NCBI RefSeq assembly: GCF_025399195.1
Contig: NW_026252102.1
Span: 306,710 to 370,709, forward strand
Length of the DNA: 64,000 nt
Direction of reading: 5' to 3'
DNA from: Umbelopsis ramanniana AG
Taxonomy: Eukaryota; Mucoromycota; Umbelopsidomycetes; Umbelopsidales; Umbelopsidaceae
Part shown: positions 44,991 through 55,413 of the stretch, piece by piece
Numbering within the stretch: position 1 is the first letter of the stretch
Layout of the letters: each line of letters starts with the position of its first letter
Position numbers and translations under genes: made by a program
The notes under the pieces: model-generated
Told to the model about the DNA's origin: nothing
The model's database searches: none
Seen by the model: only the letters and a program-made list of their open reading frames with translations

Positions 44991-46778
44991 ATGCAGACGA
45001 CATCGACTGCTAGGCAGCCTCTCAGTCGAAAGAATGCAAACGTTCGACCGATTGATTTGGACGGTATCTCTGCAAAGCACCAGCACTTGTCTTTGTCAAA
45101 GTCTAATCCTTCCCAAAAGCCTTTATCTACGCGTACATTTCAAGTGCAGCCTGGATATTTGGTTAAGAATGATAGCTGGCCCCATTCAATGTTACAGCAA
45201 CAGCAACAAAAACAGCAGAAAGGAAGTGGTATGGCATCAAACTCGGAAAAGGGAAGCTGGAGACAAGAAAATGGTAGTAACGAAGTGATACCTTCATCAT
45301 CTCCACTGAAGGACCTGGTGGAAGACTGGTTATCGTCCGATGAGGAGCTGCAACAACATAAGAGAGTATCTAAATCTGCAAAACGGGTTGTAAAAGGAAT
45401 CAAGCCTCCTTCATCCAATATATATACAATTTCAGCAAAGGAAGAAGCCTTTGTGAAAGACGCTAACGATTCCCCACGAGGTGGCAACGAGAATTCCCCA
45501 TTATACCAAACGAGTTCTATACTGACTTCTAGTCCTGTATCACCGCTTTTCTATGAAAAGATCAAGCCAATAGTACGGCGTCATGATATTGCAGGATCAG
45601 CGCCAAATACAAGGGCAGCTTTAGAAAGTAATAGCCCGCTGGCAGCCAAACACAGAGGAAGTCAAGAACATACACAGAAAAGCAATTTGTCGTCAAGAGC
45701 CGATAAAAGCTGGAAGGGAAAGCATACCCCGGTCAGCCGGTCTCTTTTGCCAGAATTCACCAGCACAGTCGCCACTACGTCGTCCGTTCAACGTCAGACT
45801 ATTCCTCATGTAAGCCAAAGGAGGTCAACTGATAAGGCAAGCAACTCGAAAAGAGATGAGAGAAATACAATTAATACATCTGCTTGGTCGCATATACCAC
45901 CCAACACCCATAGCAGCACACATAGCAGGATGAGTGCAAACCTTGCAGACCCATATTTCCAGACCTGTCCAATCTGTGATGCCGAATTTCCTACGTCGGT
46001 CATTGAAGAACATGCCGATGAGTGTATTGGAAAACTTGTACTAGAACCAGTCCATCGCCCTATAAGCAGTCAGAAGCCACTGACACAAAGCTTATTGGCA
46101 CCGCTAAAGAGCGCCAAGTCATTCACCGTATATAAAGACGATACAGGATCACAGACCAGACCAAAGGTTATAAGTCGACCAGTAGATCGCCAAGAGGAAA
46201 AAGAATGTCCTATATGTCGGGCCAAGATTCGTGCTGATTTGTTGCAAAAACATGTTGAAGAAGAATTGGATGAGCTTTCCTCCGGATCAGTGCCTTCCAA
46301 TATCCCATTTCGCTTACCGGCCATGTCCACCGACGACAATTCGCAGTCATCTGCCGTGGGAAAATATCCAGAGCCGACGTGCAGCATACCCGTGGATGAT
46401 GATAGCGATTCTGAATGCAGTGTTATTGATCTAGCATCAGAATCTAATTCTGTAAATGTAGATATACAGACTCCTGTGTCCAGCCATAGACCACGACAAC
46501 GATCACTTTCGCCAGTGGAAGGGTTTCAAGATATTCGGCAATTACAAAATGACGACCCAGGTTATCAGATGTACTTTCGGCAGTTTGGCGATGCCCGACT
46601 GGATAGCGCAAAATCGCGCAAGAGACGTAACCAAACAGCAGCTGATCAGGATGATGGAGAACCTGGAATAGCACCAACAGTCAGCAAACGAAAGCCAAAT
46701 CGCAATTATCGAAAGTTCCGCGGAAACTCCAATTCACGTCGTCCAAGGCAACGACCAGGTCGGGGAGGAAGAAAGTAG
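44991..46778 (+). CDS. UBZ4 zinc-finger protein with a second degenerate finger and a SUMO-binding motif
   Basis: A single exon of 595 codons. The body is largely disordered and basic. A Rad18-type UBZ4 finger sits at 326-345: Cys326, Cys329, His341, Cys345 (C-x2-C-x11-H-x3-C). A second, spaced 80 residues later, has Cys406, Cys409 and His421, but the fourth ligand is Glu425. A CSVIDLASES stretch after an acidic block is a typical SUMO-interacting motif. UBZ4 domains bind ubiquitin and often occur in DNA-damage proteins such as Rad18 and SLX4, so a repair role is a reasonable inference, not a demonstration. The C-terminus is Arg/Gly-rich. It is divergently arranged with the RBBP9-like gene on a 128-bp promoter. 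Confidence 0.75.
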   Translation: MQTTSTARQPLSRKNANVRPIDLDGISAKHQHLSLSKSNPSQKPLSTRTFQVQPGYLVKNDSWPHSMLQQQQQKQQKGSGMASNSEKGSWRQENGSNEVIPSSSPLKDLVEDWLSSDEELQQHKRVSKSAKRVVKGIKPPSSNIYTISAKEEAFVKDANDSPRGGNENSPLYQTSSILTSSPVSPLFYEKIKPIVRRHDIAGSAPNTRAALESNSPLAAKHRGSQEHTQKSNLSSRADKSWKGKHTPVSRSLLPEFTSTVATTSSVQRQTIPHVSQRRSTDKASNSKRDERNTINTSAWSHIPPNTHSSTHSRMSANLADPYFQTCPICDAEFPTSVIEEHADECIGKLVLEPVHRPISSQKPLTQSLLAPLKSAKSFTVYKDDTGSQTRPKVISRPVDRQEEKECPICRAKIRADLLQKHVEEELDELSSGSVPSNIPFRLPAMSTDDNSQSSAVGKYPEPTCSIPVDDDSDSECSVIDLASESNSVNVDIQTPVSSHRPRQRSLSPVEGFQDIRQLQNDDPGYQMYFRQFGDARLDSAKSRKRRNQTAADQDDGEPGIAPTVSKRKPNRNYRKFRGNSNSRRPRQRPGRGGRK

Positions 46779-47578
46779 AACTGTAGTACGGAGGTACATC
46801 CATTGGCGCTGTTTGCATAGCGGCAATCGTCGAGTTTCGTTTATGCCAACGGCAAACACTTTTTCAAAATTGGCCTATTGCCTTGACATTGTACATACCA
46901 GTATAGAATTTTTTTTAATGAAGATGATCATTGTTATTCCCTAACGGCTTATGGTATGGATTGACGGCTCAAGAGTCAGCAAGAAGTCCATCTTGAGTTA
47001 CCTTTATTTTGGTGTAGTGATTGAGTTCCGTTAACCCGGAGAGGCATTGCGACTGTTTCATATGTGTGTGTGTGTATTTTTGGCGTCTTTAAATTTTAGA
47101 TGTGCATTCAGGGCTATGTCTTGATTTTCATTGTGCTACCTTTCCAATTAGATATCCGGTCAAAAGAAATTGCACAGTGTGCATTTAGTGCAATGAGCCG
47201 TTATCTACTGTTGTTGTAACTAGTAGTCGGTCCATCATTGGCTGGGAAATAGAGACAAATCGGGATTCAAAGGTTTAGTCACCGCCTGGCAAAGGTTGAT
47301 CCGAAATCTTTGGGAACAGCAAGAAGTATTGCATAGTCCCATAGATCAGCTCAAGAAATCATCAAGTCATACAGGAAAGATGTTTGAACCCAGTTAGTGT
47401 AGAATATGCTATGCTATGCATTACCCTAAGCTCCATATCTCAATACGTGACATTGAGTGAGTCAATTTTTAACTTTCAAAGCAACAACTACGATTATTAA
47501 TTTGACTCAGCGTTAAACTGTATAAATTATACACATATAATTTTATTTTTTATTTTTGGCTGGTCGTCTGAGCGGATC
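46779..47578. other. Intergenic
   Basis: 800 bp. It contains a (TG)n run near 47062-47074. I see no gene. Confidence 0.5.
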
Positions 47579-49327
47579 ATGGCTTTTTCTCTTTTACGAT
47601 TTCCTGACTCGCCTTTTTTATCTTGCGTTGCTGGATGCATTATTCTATGGGTTTTCTTTGGAATTCGTCAATCCTTTGGTCTCCTATTGCTACCCATTAC
47701 GACTGAATATGGCTGGGGTCAGTACTATCGCATCATAACACATCATCCCGTGCAATTTTTTTTTGACTCATGAAACGTGTGAAAATAGACAGATCAACCT
47801 TCTCCATAGCGGCAGCTCTTTTACAATTATTCTGGGGTGTCTCCCAGCCGTTCATTGTCTTTTTGGCAGAACGCAAAATTGGCTTTGGAAAAGTTATATT
47901 TGTTAGCTCTGTGATTTACGCAGTGGGAGTTTTAATCTTGCACTTTTGTACGAGTTCACTGCCTGGTTTGTTTATCTTTGCTATGGGAATCATCGTCGGC
48001 GGTGCTGCAGGAGGCAACAGCTTCCCTGTCGTTTTATCTTCTGTTGGCAGACGATTCCCACAAGGCAGCAAGAGGCAATCAATGGCTTTCGGTATAGTGT
48101 CAAGTACGGGAAGTCTCGGTCAAGGATGCTTCTTACCTATCGCTAACACCATGATCACGAATATGGGCTGGAAATGGTCGTTGATTGTTTATGGTGAGTA
48201 CCCTTTCCAAAAAAAAAAATAACCAGTTATGCTTGCCCGTTAGCAATGGGTCCATTTTTATTAACACTTTTTATTACACGATAGCTATATTGGCCTTTGC
48301 TGTTTCGCCTTTGGCAATCTTCTTGCGCACTGTGGATCAAACGCCTGCAGAGACTATCAAAGCAGATGAAGAACAGCCAGAAAAAAAGACAGCAGATGAG
48401 ATCGACGACGTCTCGGCTGATTCCGCAGACAATTCAGAAGAAGCAAATAAGAAAGATCAATTGATCTCCAATCAGCCGCAAACCATCAAAGCTACTTTGA
48501 AAGAAGCTTTCACCTCTGTAACATTCTTACTGATCACTCTAGGATTCACCGTTTGTGGTTTCCATGTCAGCTTCATTGCTACCCATTTGCCGGCCTACCT
48601 TGAAGGGCATGGCATCGATTCAAGTTTAGCAGGTATAGTATTGCACAATGACCGACCCTGTTATGTTATAGAGTCCTAACCGAACTTTTATTGTACGTTA
48701 GCCTGGTCTGTTTCTGTTCTAGGCTTTGGGTCCTGTGTGGGAACAGTTACAATGGGATGGTTGTGTACCAAATTCCGTCCAAAATACCTTTTGACCTGCC
48801 TGTACTTCGGAAGAGTCGTCATAATGGCCATCTTCATATGGGTGCCAGTCTCATTGACTACCATCTTCGTCTTTTCTGCAATATTTGGCGTAAGTTTGCA
48901 CCATCACTTTCATTACTGCGTCAACTGTCGTCTCCTAACACTTTGCGATTTGCTTTTCTCGACATAGCTTCTGTGGCTTTCAACAGTTCCAGTAACGACC
49001 AAATTTGTCGGCGATGTGTTTGGATTCCGTTATCTCGGTACACTTACCTCCATCACCTTTGTTGGTCAGTATTACCCACTTTATCTCAGTATATGAAATA
49101 CTGATCATTGATTAACAATGCTGCCCCTTACAGGTCATCAGATCGGCGCTTTTTGTGGAGCATATATAGGCGGATTGGAGTATGATGCAACTGGATCTTA
49201 CATTAGAATGTGGTATGCCAGCTTAGCGCTAGGCATTTTTGCTGGTTTTGCCAATTTGCTTGCAAGTGACAAATCCCTTCGAGGACACCATCCTCAACCT
49301 CTTAAAGAAGTAGACGAATCGGCATAA
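47579..49327 (+). CDS. Major facilitator transporter, monocarboxylate (MCT)-like
   Basis: Six exons, 47579-47717, 47789-48193, 48285-48632, 48702-48889, 48968-49064 and 49134-49327, give 456 residues. The N-terminal half has six membrane segments starting with FLSCVAGCIILWVFFGIRQSFGLLLLPI, and the family-like segment RRFPQGSKRQSMAFGIVSSTGSLGQ. A charged central loop (about 200-270) splits the two halves, and the second half ends with GHQIGAFCGAYIGG and a hydrophilic tail. The fold matches fungal MCT/SLC16-type permeases, which move monocarboxylates or riboflavin and similar small acids. The substrate is not determinable. All splice joins use standard GT-AG signals. Confidence 0.83.
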
Positions 49328-49556
49328 CTTACCTGTAACATTTGTATGTAAATAATAGTACATAGCAAAATACCTATAAATGCGTGTATGAAACACAACT
49401 TGTGATTAGGATTCGCACAGGAGAAGCAAACTGGCGCGTCCTTGTTCTGACTGGTACCAACGAATTTTAGTCGGAGTTGCAAACAGAGGGTCGAATTTTA
49501 GGTGTTTGTGCACGCATGTATTATTCCTTCCCTTTTCCAACCAGCAAAAACCAGAG

Positions 49557-50352
49557 ATGACGGTGAGTAGAGAGACTGATTATGACATGGATGCAACTAT
49601 TGCTAGATCGATGAAACCGATGGATGAATGCTACCGGATTGGAATGATATCGACCATCGAAATGGTGTCCATGATCGAAATTCAACATTGACATTACCAC
49701 ATTCCAACATTGTAAAGCAACGAATCAATTTAAGTACGGCCGACAGCAGAATAGCAGCGATTACTAGCCTCCAGCAACTTTACTCGGCTGGCAAGGATAT
49801 GGCCTGAACGATTCATAGCTGTTTCAATCTCGAGCCCTGATAATTCGATCTACAGCACAGAGCCGCCACAACCTTGAATCCACATTGCACAATTAGGCTC
49901 GATTAACTGATCCAAATTCTTTTTATCTAGTTGGCTGTTGATCTTCTTAATCCCTCCCTTGATTCGGAAAAAAGACAGCACAAGTTGAAGAGACTTGTGC
50001 AGTCTCCTAACTCCTACTTCATGGACGTTAAGTGCCCTGGTAAGCTTTGTTTCCACTCAACCGGATGGTTACGCGATAACACATTGTAGACATCTTGAAA
50101 AAAAACCCTATACTCACACGCCGCTTCACTCTCACAATTTTAGGCTGCTTCAACATTACCACTGTCTTCAGCCACGCTCAGACTGTCGTTCTTTGCTCTT
50201 CTTGCGCAACCGTCCTTTGCCAACCCACTGGTGGTCGCGCTCGTTTGACTGAGGGTAAGTTGATTATATTGGTGGCAGGCTTGTAAATTGGTCAGCATGG
50301 TTAATGTTGTTTTGTTGTGTTAGGCTGCTCTTTCCGCAGAAAGCTCAACTAA
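49557..50352 (+). CDS. RPS27: Ribosomal protein eS27
   Basis: A small-subunit ribosomal protein with a C4 zinc finger. Four coding exons, 49557-49562, 49931-50039, 50144-50254 and 50324-50352, give 84 residues (family 82-86). Exon 1 codes only Met-Thr. Exon 2 has [16 protein letters not shown], then [20 protein letters not shown]. The zinc-binding pairs are CPGC (exons 2-3) and CSSC, followed by [13 protein letters not shown] and the conserved end CSFRRKLN. The first intron (49563-49930, 368 bp) is several times longer than others in this window. The pattern is typical of highly expressed ribosomal-protein genes in fungi. Confidence 0.95.
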
Positions 50353-50785
50353 AATCGGTCGCTTTGTTTTGTCCGCTTTGTTTCACATACCGGTGCGGCT
50401 CGATAGATTCAATATTTTGCCTCGGCAAATATGACACGCACGCACGCAAGGTTTTTTTTCGCAACATAGGCAATACTACAACAAAAGTATCCACAAATAA
50501 AAACCAAAAATTGAATTTTGCTTTTCTGACGAAGCTTGTAATTTCATGAGTGGGCAGGCAGCGGGAGCAATGTTAACAACGAAGGCATCTCAGCGAAGTT
50601 CTAAATAGAAAATGACGATCATTTGGTACCTTCCCGTGATGTAGCTTCAGGTAAAAGTGGGCTGTTTGAAACAGCAATTTGTGTTAAAAGTTGCCGCTCA
50701 AACATCAAAGGTCCCAAGTAAAAAGTCCCCCCAATTTTTTTTCTTCAGTTTCTTTCCTTTGCTTTTCTCTCTTTTATTAAGCATA
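50353..50785. other. Intergenic, eS27 to acetate transporter
   Basis: 433 bp. CT-rich and T-rich near its right end (50735-50780), before the next start. No gene seen. Confidence 0.5.
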
Positions 50786-51713
50786 ATGACAACAATGGAT
50801 TATTCGGCAAATAACAATAACTCTTCATCGAGCCCCTTTCCTCTTCGACGACGAGGGTCCGTGCTCGGATGGTCTGAGGGTTTGAGGTAAGCTGGGTTAC
50901 CGACTTTCCCATTTGTGCGTAGACTTTTGACACTGACCCTAATCTTCAATCAGCAAGCGTAATATCACCCACGATATGTCAGGTCACGGCCTGGTAACGA
51001 CTGTCCCACATGAAGTATCCATCGTAAGAGGAGATCCTGGTATTTTAGGTAACGAACGGTTTGACACTCATCCAAAAGAGCGAACTTAGGCTTTAACCAA
51101 TTTTTTATTTTGATGATGATTAGGATTGGCAGGGTTTGCCCTTATCACCTTCTGTTTCTCGGTTTTCAACGTCGCCTTTCCAAAAGAATCACCCAATATC
51201 TTGTTACCTGCAGCTCTTTTGTTTGGTGGAATCCTGCAGATTATTTGTGGGCTGTTAAACTTTGGAATTCCTGGTGGTACATTTACGGCCACTGTTTTAT
51301 CGTCCTTTGGAGCATTTTGGGCAGGCCAAGGTCTATTGATGATACCTAGTCTTTCTACCATTACTGGACTATATACTACGGAGATGCTTGCTAAAGCGAA
51401 TGGCGTATACAACTTAGCATGGTCCCTCACTGCATATTGGTTTATGTTTATCTGTTTGCGACTCCAAAAAGGCAACTGGGTTCTTGTTTCTGCATTGTTC
51501 TTCGTTGGAACCACATTGCTCTTGCTCTGTATAGCAAGCTTTTCCGAAGTGGTAGGGTGTCAACGAGCTGCAGGAGTTACTGGATTGATAGCGGCTGTAC
51601 TTGCTTGGTGGAAGGCGACGGCCGATCTTTTGATCGAAGAAGGAGAAGTGATTCCGACTGGCCGATGGGATCGTACTATGGAGAAGAAATCGGCACTTGA
51701 TACTGCTGTTTAG
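50786..51713 (+). CDS. AceTr (GPR1/FUN34/YaaH) acetate transporter
   Basis: Members such as yeast Ato1/Ady2 and bacterial SatP move acetate or succinate across the plasma membrane. Three exons, 50786-50886, 50954-51048 and 51124-51713, give 261 residues. The hallmark near the first membrane helix reads GDPGILGLAGFALITF in place of the usual NPAPLGLxxFxxTT pattern, a mild variant. The usual six hydrophobic helices follow, including ILLPAALLFGGILQIICGLLNF, FTATVLSSFGAFWAGQG and GVTGLIAAVLAWWKA. The N-terminal about 50 residues and the C-terminal about 30 are cytosolic-type tails. An exon boundary falls right before the first helix. Whether it exports or imports acetate is not shown by sequence. 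Confidence 0.9.
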
Positions 51714-52089
51714 CAGCAGATCGATCAAAAAAATAGTTGGTTATATCATAATTATTTTATAATAAAGTCTTTTGTATACAGAAATGCTTGAAATCTATCC
51801 AATGCGCTGTAAACGTAGGTCCACCGGCCGCCAAATCCGTTTGCACGAGCTTGGTGCCAAATGCTGGGGGCGCCTTCCGAAAATGGAAAGTCTGAAAATT
51901 TGAAGGGAAGCTCGAAAACCCTGTGATTGGGCCGGCTATCGGGTTAAAAGCCTTTGCCTTCCAATCTTTCTTCAGCATTTGAGAGTGTTTTTTTTGAGTG
52001 GTCATTAAACGATATTTTTCTGAAACCCTTCCCTTTCTTCTTTCTTTTACGTCTTTGTTTCTAAACCCCTTCCCATTCACTACCTCATC
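51714..52089. other. Intergenic
   Basis: 376 bp between the acetate transporter and the PAQR gene. CT-rich toward its right end. No gene seen. Confidence 0.5.
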
Positions 52090-53666
52090 ATGGAACAGCT
52101 GATATCCATAAAAAACAACACTAAAGGTGGTTGCGACGACGGTGCTATCGACATTGAAGACTTTGTGCAGAATAAGCTTCGACCTTTCTTGCACAAGTTT
52201 AAGCACCAGCTATCAACCTTTGATGACCCAAGCATTGCACTGCAAGAATTCACATTAAGCAAAGTACGAAATGCATATGAGGCTCTAGAGAAGTTCGACA
52301 GCGACATTCGTCCTATGGTGGACGAAGCCATCGCAGCTTCCATTCAATCTGCGCAACAGCATCGCCATGCTATGGTTGATACTTTTGTTCAAGCCTTAGA
52401 GCAAGCTATGCACGATTTAAACGAAAAATTCAGAGAAATAGAAGCCTTATCCGATGGCTACCTCGAGAAAAAAATGGAAGACACCATCGATGCTACTATG
52501 CAACAAATTGAAGAAGTGGACGGTCGCATTTCGACTGCGTTTGAACGAGCCTTTCAAGTTCGTCAAAGAGTAGGTGATAAAATTACCGAAGTGGCCGGAT
52601 TAGCCAGCGACCGTATGGACTCTGTCAAAAAAATCGTTGCTGACGAGGCGCGGCGATTGCTCTTGTACGATGAACTGCCTATCGAATGGAGAAACAATGC
52701 GGTAGGGGCTTCTTTACGATTCATCCCCTCCTAAACAATACAATGAAACTAATTCTAATACCAATTTTTGTTTTGATTCACTCTTACAGCATATTCTAAC
52801 CGGCTATCGATTTCTACCTACCCCTTCTGCCTGCTGGCACTCTCTCACCTATGTTCACAACGAAACCGGCAACATCTATACCCATCTTTTAGGATTCTTC
52901 TTCTTTCTCGGTCTTGGCATCTACGAGTTGTTCTATTCAACTTCACTTGCCTCGGTTCCCAATTTTGATCGAATTGTTTTCGCTATCTTCTTTATCGCCG
53001 CATGCAAATGTCTCATGTGCTCCACCGTATGGCATACCCTTTCGGGAATCAACGACTACGACATCTTTAAGCGCATGGCTTGTTTAGATTACGTTGGCAT
53101 CAGCGTATTGATATCCGCTAGTGTCGTCCTTTTGGAGTACTATGGATTTTATTGTAACGATATCTGGAGAAACACTTATATCGCTGGTACCACCATCTTG
53201 AGTGTTATTGGTGTTTGCATGCCTTTTAGCGAATGGTTCAACCAAAACGGTAAGTATCCAATCATACTGCTTTTTTCCTGCCTCGTTGTTTGGCCTCGTC
53301 CGAAGTGTTGTTTAATCCTGACTTTTTCTTCTCTATTGTCCAGAATTCAAATGGCTTAGAATTGCCTTCTTCATCGCGCTAGCTGCCTCCGGAGTTTTGC
53401 CTATTTTCCATTTGGTTGCTATCCATGGAGCATCACACACCTTGAACTGGTTGTCACCGCTTCTGTATTCATTGGGATCCTATCTACTTGGTGTGTTTGT
53501 TTACGGAAATCAACTTCCTGAAGCTGTTTGGCCTGGTAAATTTGACCATATCGGCCACTCGCACCAGTTCTGGCATCTCTTTGTTTGTGGAGGCATTTGG
53601 TTCCATTATGTTGCTGCCTTGGGCTTCGTAAGAGAACGCGAAGTGTTCGGCCTCTGCTCCCTATAG
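52090..53666 (+). CDS. Izh3-like PAQR membrane receptor with N-terminal helical domain
   Basis: PAQR/Izh proteins are seven-helix membrane proteins linked in yeast to zinc, sterol and sphingolipid homeostasis. Three exons, 52090-52701, 52790-53249 and 53344-53666, give 464 residues. Exon 1 (204 codons) encodes a long amphipathic, coiled-coil-like domain with no membrane span. Exons 2-3 encode the PAQR core: HSLTYVHNETGNIYTHLLG, CSTVWHTLSG with the conserved His, then KRMACLDYVGISVL, and HIGHSHQFWHLFVCGG with the other metal ligands. Yeast Izh3 also has a long N-terminal extension, so the fold is probably orthologous. The membrane and soluble parts separate exactly at an intron. Confidence 0.87.
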
Positions 53667-53966
53667 AATTTTTCCTACACATTATAGATCATCCATCCTA
53701 AGCCATATCCAGACAGCCTATCTAATACCTTCCCTTGTTTCACTTGTATATTTTTTCTCCAACGATTACCATCAAGATACGTTTTAGTTATACCATTCGG
53801 TAACTCATCTGCCTGCGATACCTGCAGATGGTACCCCTATAAAGCAATAACATTTATATGTATGTTTTTAGTTGTGTTTTTGAATTGAAAGAAGGGGAGA
53901 GAGGAAAATTTTATACAATTAAGTTGAAAGGGTTGGTAAACAAGCTATGAACAAAATACCACGTTC
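53667..53966. other. Convergent intergenic region
   Basis: 300 bp between the PAQR and SPT3 stops. Nothing recognised beyond likely 3' ends. Confidence 0.5.
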
Positions 53967-55169
53967 CTAGATCAGAGAGATTTTAGTTCTCACAAGACCT
54001 CTTCTGAACGTGTTCAAAGGCTGTGGAACAAGTTGTAGTCTTCTAAAGGCTTCTTGTATGTGCAGAGGTTCCAGTGGTGTTTGATCGTTTTTGGATAAGC
54101 TGAAGAGGCCCATGGTGGTCTCATCGCCTTCTTCATCGCCGGATTCTCTCTTCCTCTTCTTTCCAGCCGCCGCTGATTCGTCTTTGTGCAATGTGGCGAG
54201 ATCGGTCTTGATCTGGATAGCCCCTTCAGTCAGAGACGACACCATCTCAAATGTCAAGAAACCTAAACTGTCAATTATATCGTCATTTGGTTTGACATCG
54301 ATGAACGAGCTCATGTAAGCCCAATCTCGAAACCGTTTTGATTTTCGGTATGTGAATGAAGCTTGTCGGCATTCAGAGTAGTGTACATACTCTTCTCTTG
54401 TCATGGCGCGAGTGATTTCATCGGCGTCCTTTAAGCGTTGTATACTATCGTTGTACGCTTCAATCTCATCTTCATCTTCAGAGTCCTCATCCTTAGACGA
54501 CTTAACAAATACATCAGAAAACTGGTTGACTAGTTCCCATGAAAGTTTGATGATACTGCGATGCATTTTTCCTGGCTTTTCAGCTACCAATGTCAAGAGA
54601 TATGTATGTGTTAATTCATGATTCGATATTCCGTTTTAACGTTTTAGAGTAGCCGTACCTGCCGCCGAGTCTTCCATCATATCCTCGACTTGATCTCCTC
54701 CCGTTTCTTTTGCGTTCTTACGAACATCCTTCCAGCTCAGGAACGATCGCAGCCGATTGACTTTTGCTCGGTCGTGTCGCATCAAAAATATCAAATCTTC
54801 GGCGTTCATTGACCTTGAGTTTCGTTTAGCTGCCATTGCCGCTGCTTGAATAATCTATCCATGAAAGTCAGTATTTGATCCTAAACCCCATTGAATCATA
54901 TCTTGCTAGCTTTTGAATGCTTGAAGGCATATACTTACAATTTCAATAACCTGGGAGCGCACAATGTCTTCCACGAGCATGGTGGTCTCCGGAAGAGGAT
55001 CGGATACCTCACCAAAAACGAACATCATTTGCTGAATTTCTGACTGGAACTTATATCGGGTCTACAACAATGTAACGTGAAAAGAGGTATATGTCAAGTC
55101 AATAAGCATAAGAACGAATGAAGATGCACGGATTACAACTATGCATACCTTTTTATCCGTGTTGGCCAT
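53967..55169 (-). CDS. SPT3: SAGA subunit Spt3
   Basis: Spt3 is a histone-fold subunit of the SAGA coactivator that contacts TBP. Four exons on the minus strand are 55169-55149, 55061-54939, 54854-54659 and 54583-53967, giving 318 residues (yeast 337). Exon 1 encodes only seven residues, MANTDKK. The two histone-fold-like halves are present. The first is TRYKFQSEIQQMMFVFGE with ETTMLVEDIVRSQVIEI, followed by the conserved AEDLIFLMRHDRAKVNRLRSFLSWKDVRKNAK. The second part begins near SYRKSKRF-like TYRKSKRFRDWAYMS, then NDDIIDSLGFLTFEMVSSLTE. An acidic, serine-rich linker lies between. It is head-to-tail with the BRD7/9-like gene. Confidence 0.93.
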
Positions 55170-55413
55170 GGTTCAAATTACCGGAATTCAAACCCACAAA
55201 AGGGTTCTGTGGAGAGGGTCGGTGTGCAATTCTTCAACGAACAAGCCACTTTCACACCCAAATCTAAAAAATGTACAGGACCACATTGTATTCAAGGATA
55301 ACCCTGTGAGAAGAGCCAAAATTAAAGGCAAAAGGAGAAGAAGGAAAGTGCTATATAACAAAGAACATATAGTAAAAATGTATCTATTTAACAAGGTATT
55401 GATTATTTGGATT

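Noticed and set aside
49563-49930. A snoRNA inside the eS27 intron
   Set aside because: Weak AGAATA and ACA-like words are too far apart, and no good C box (RTGATGA) is present. Left as a check only.
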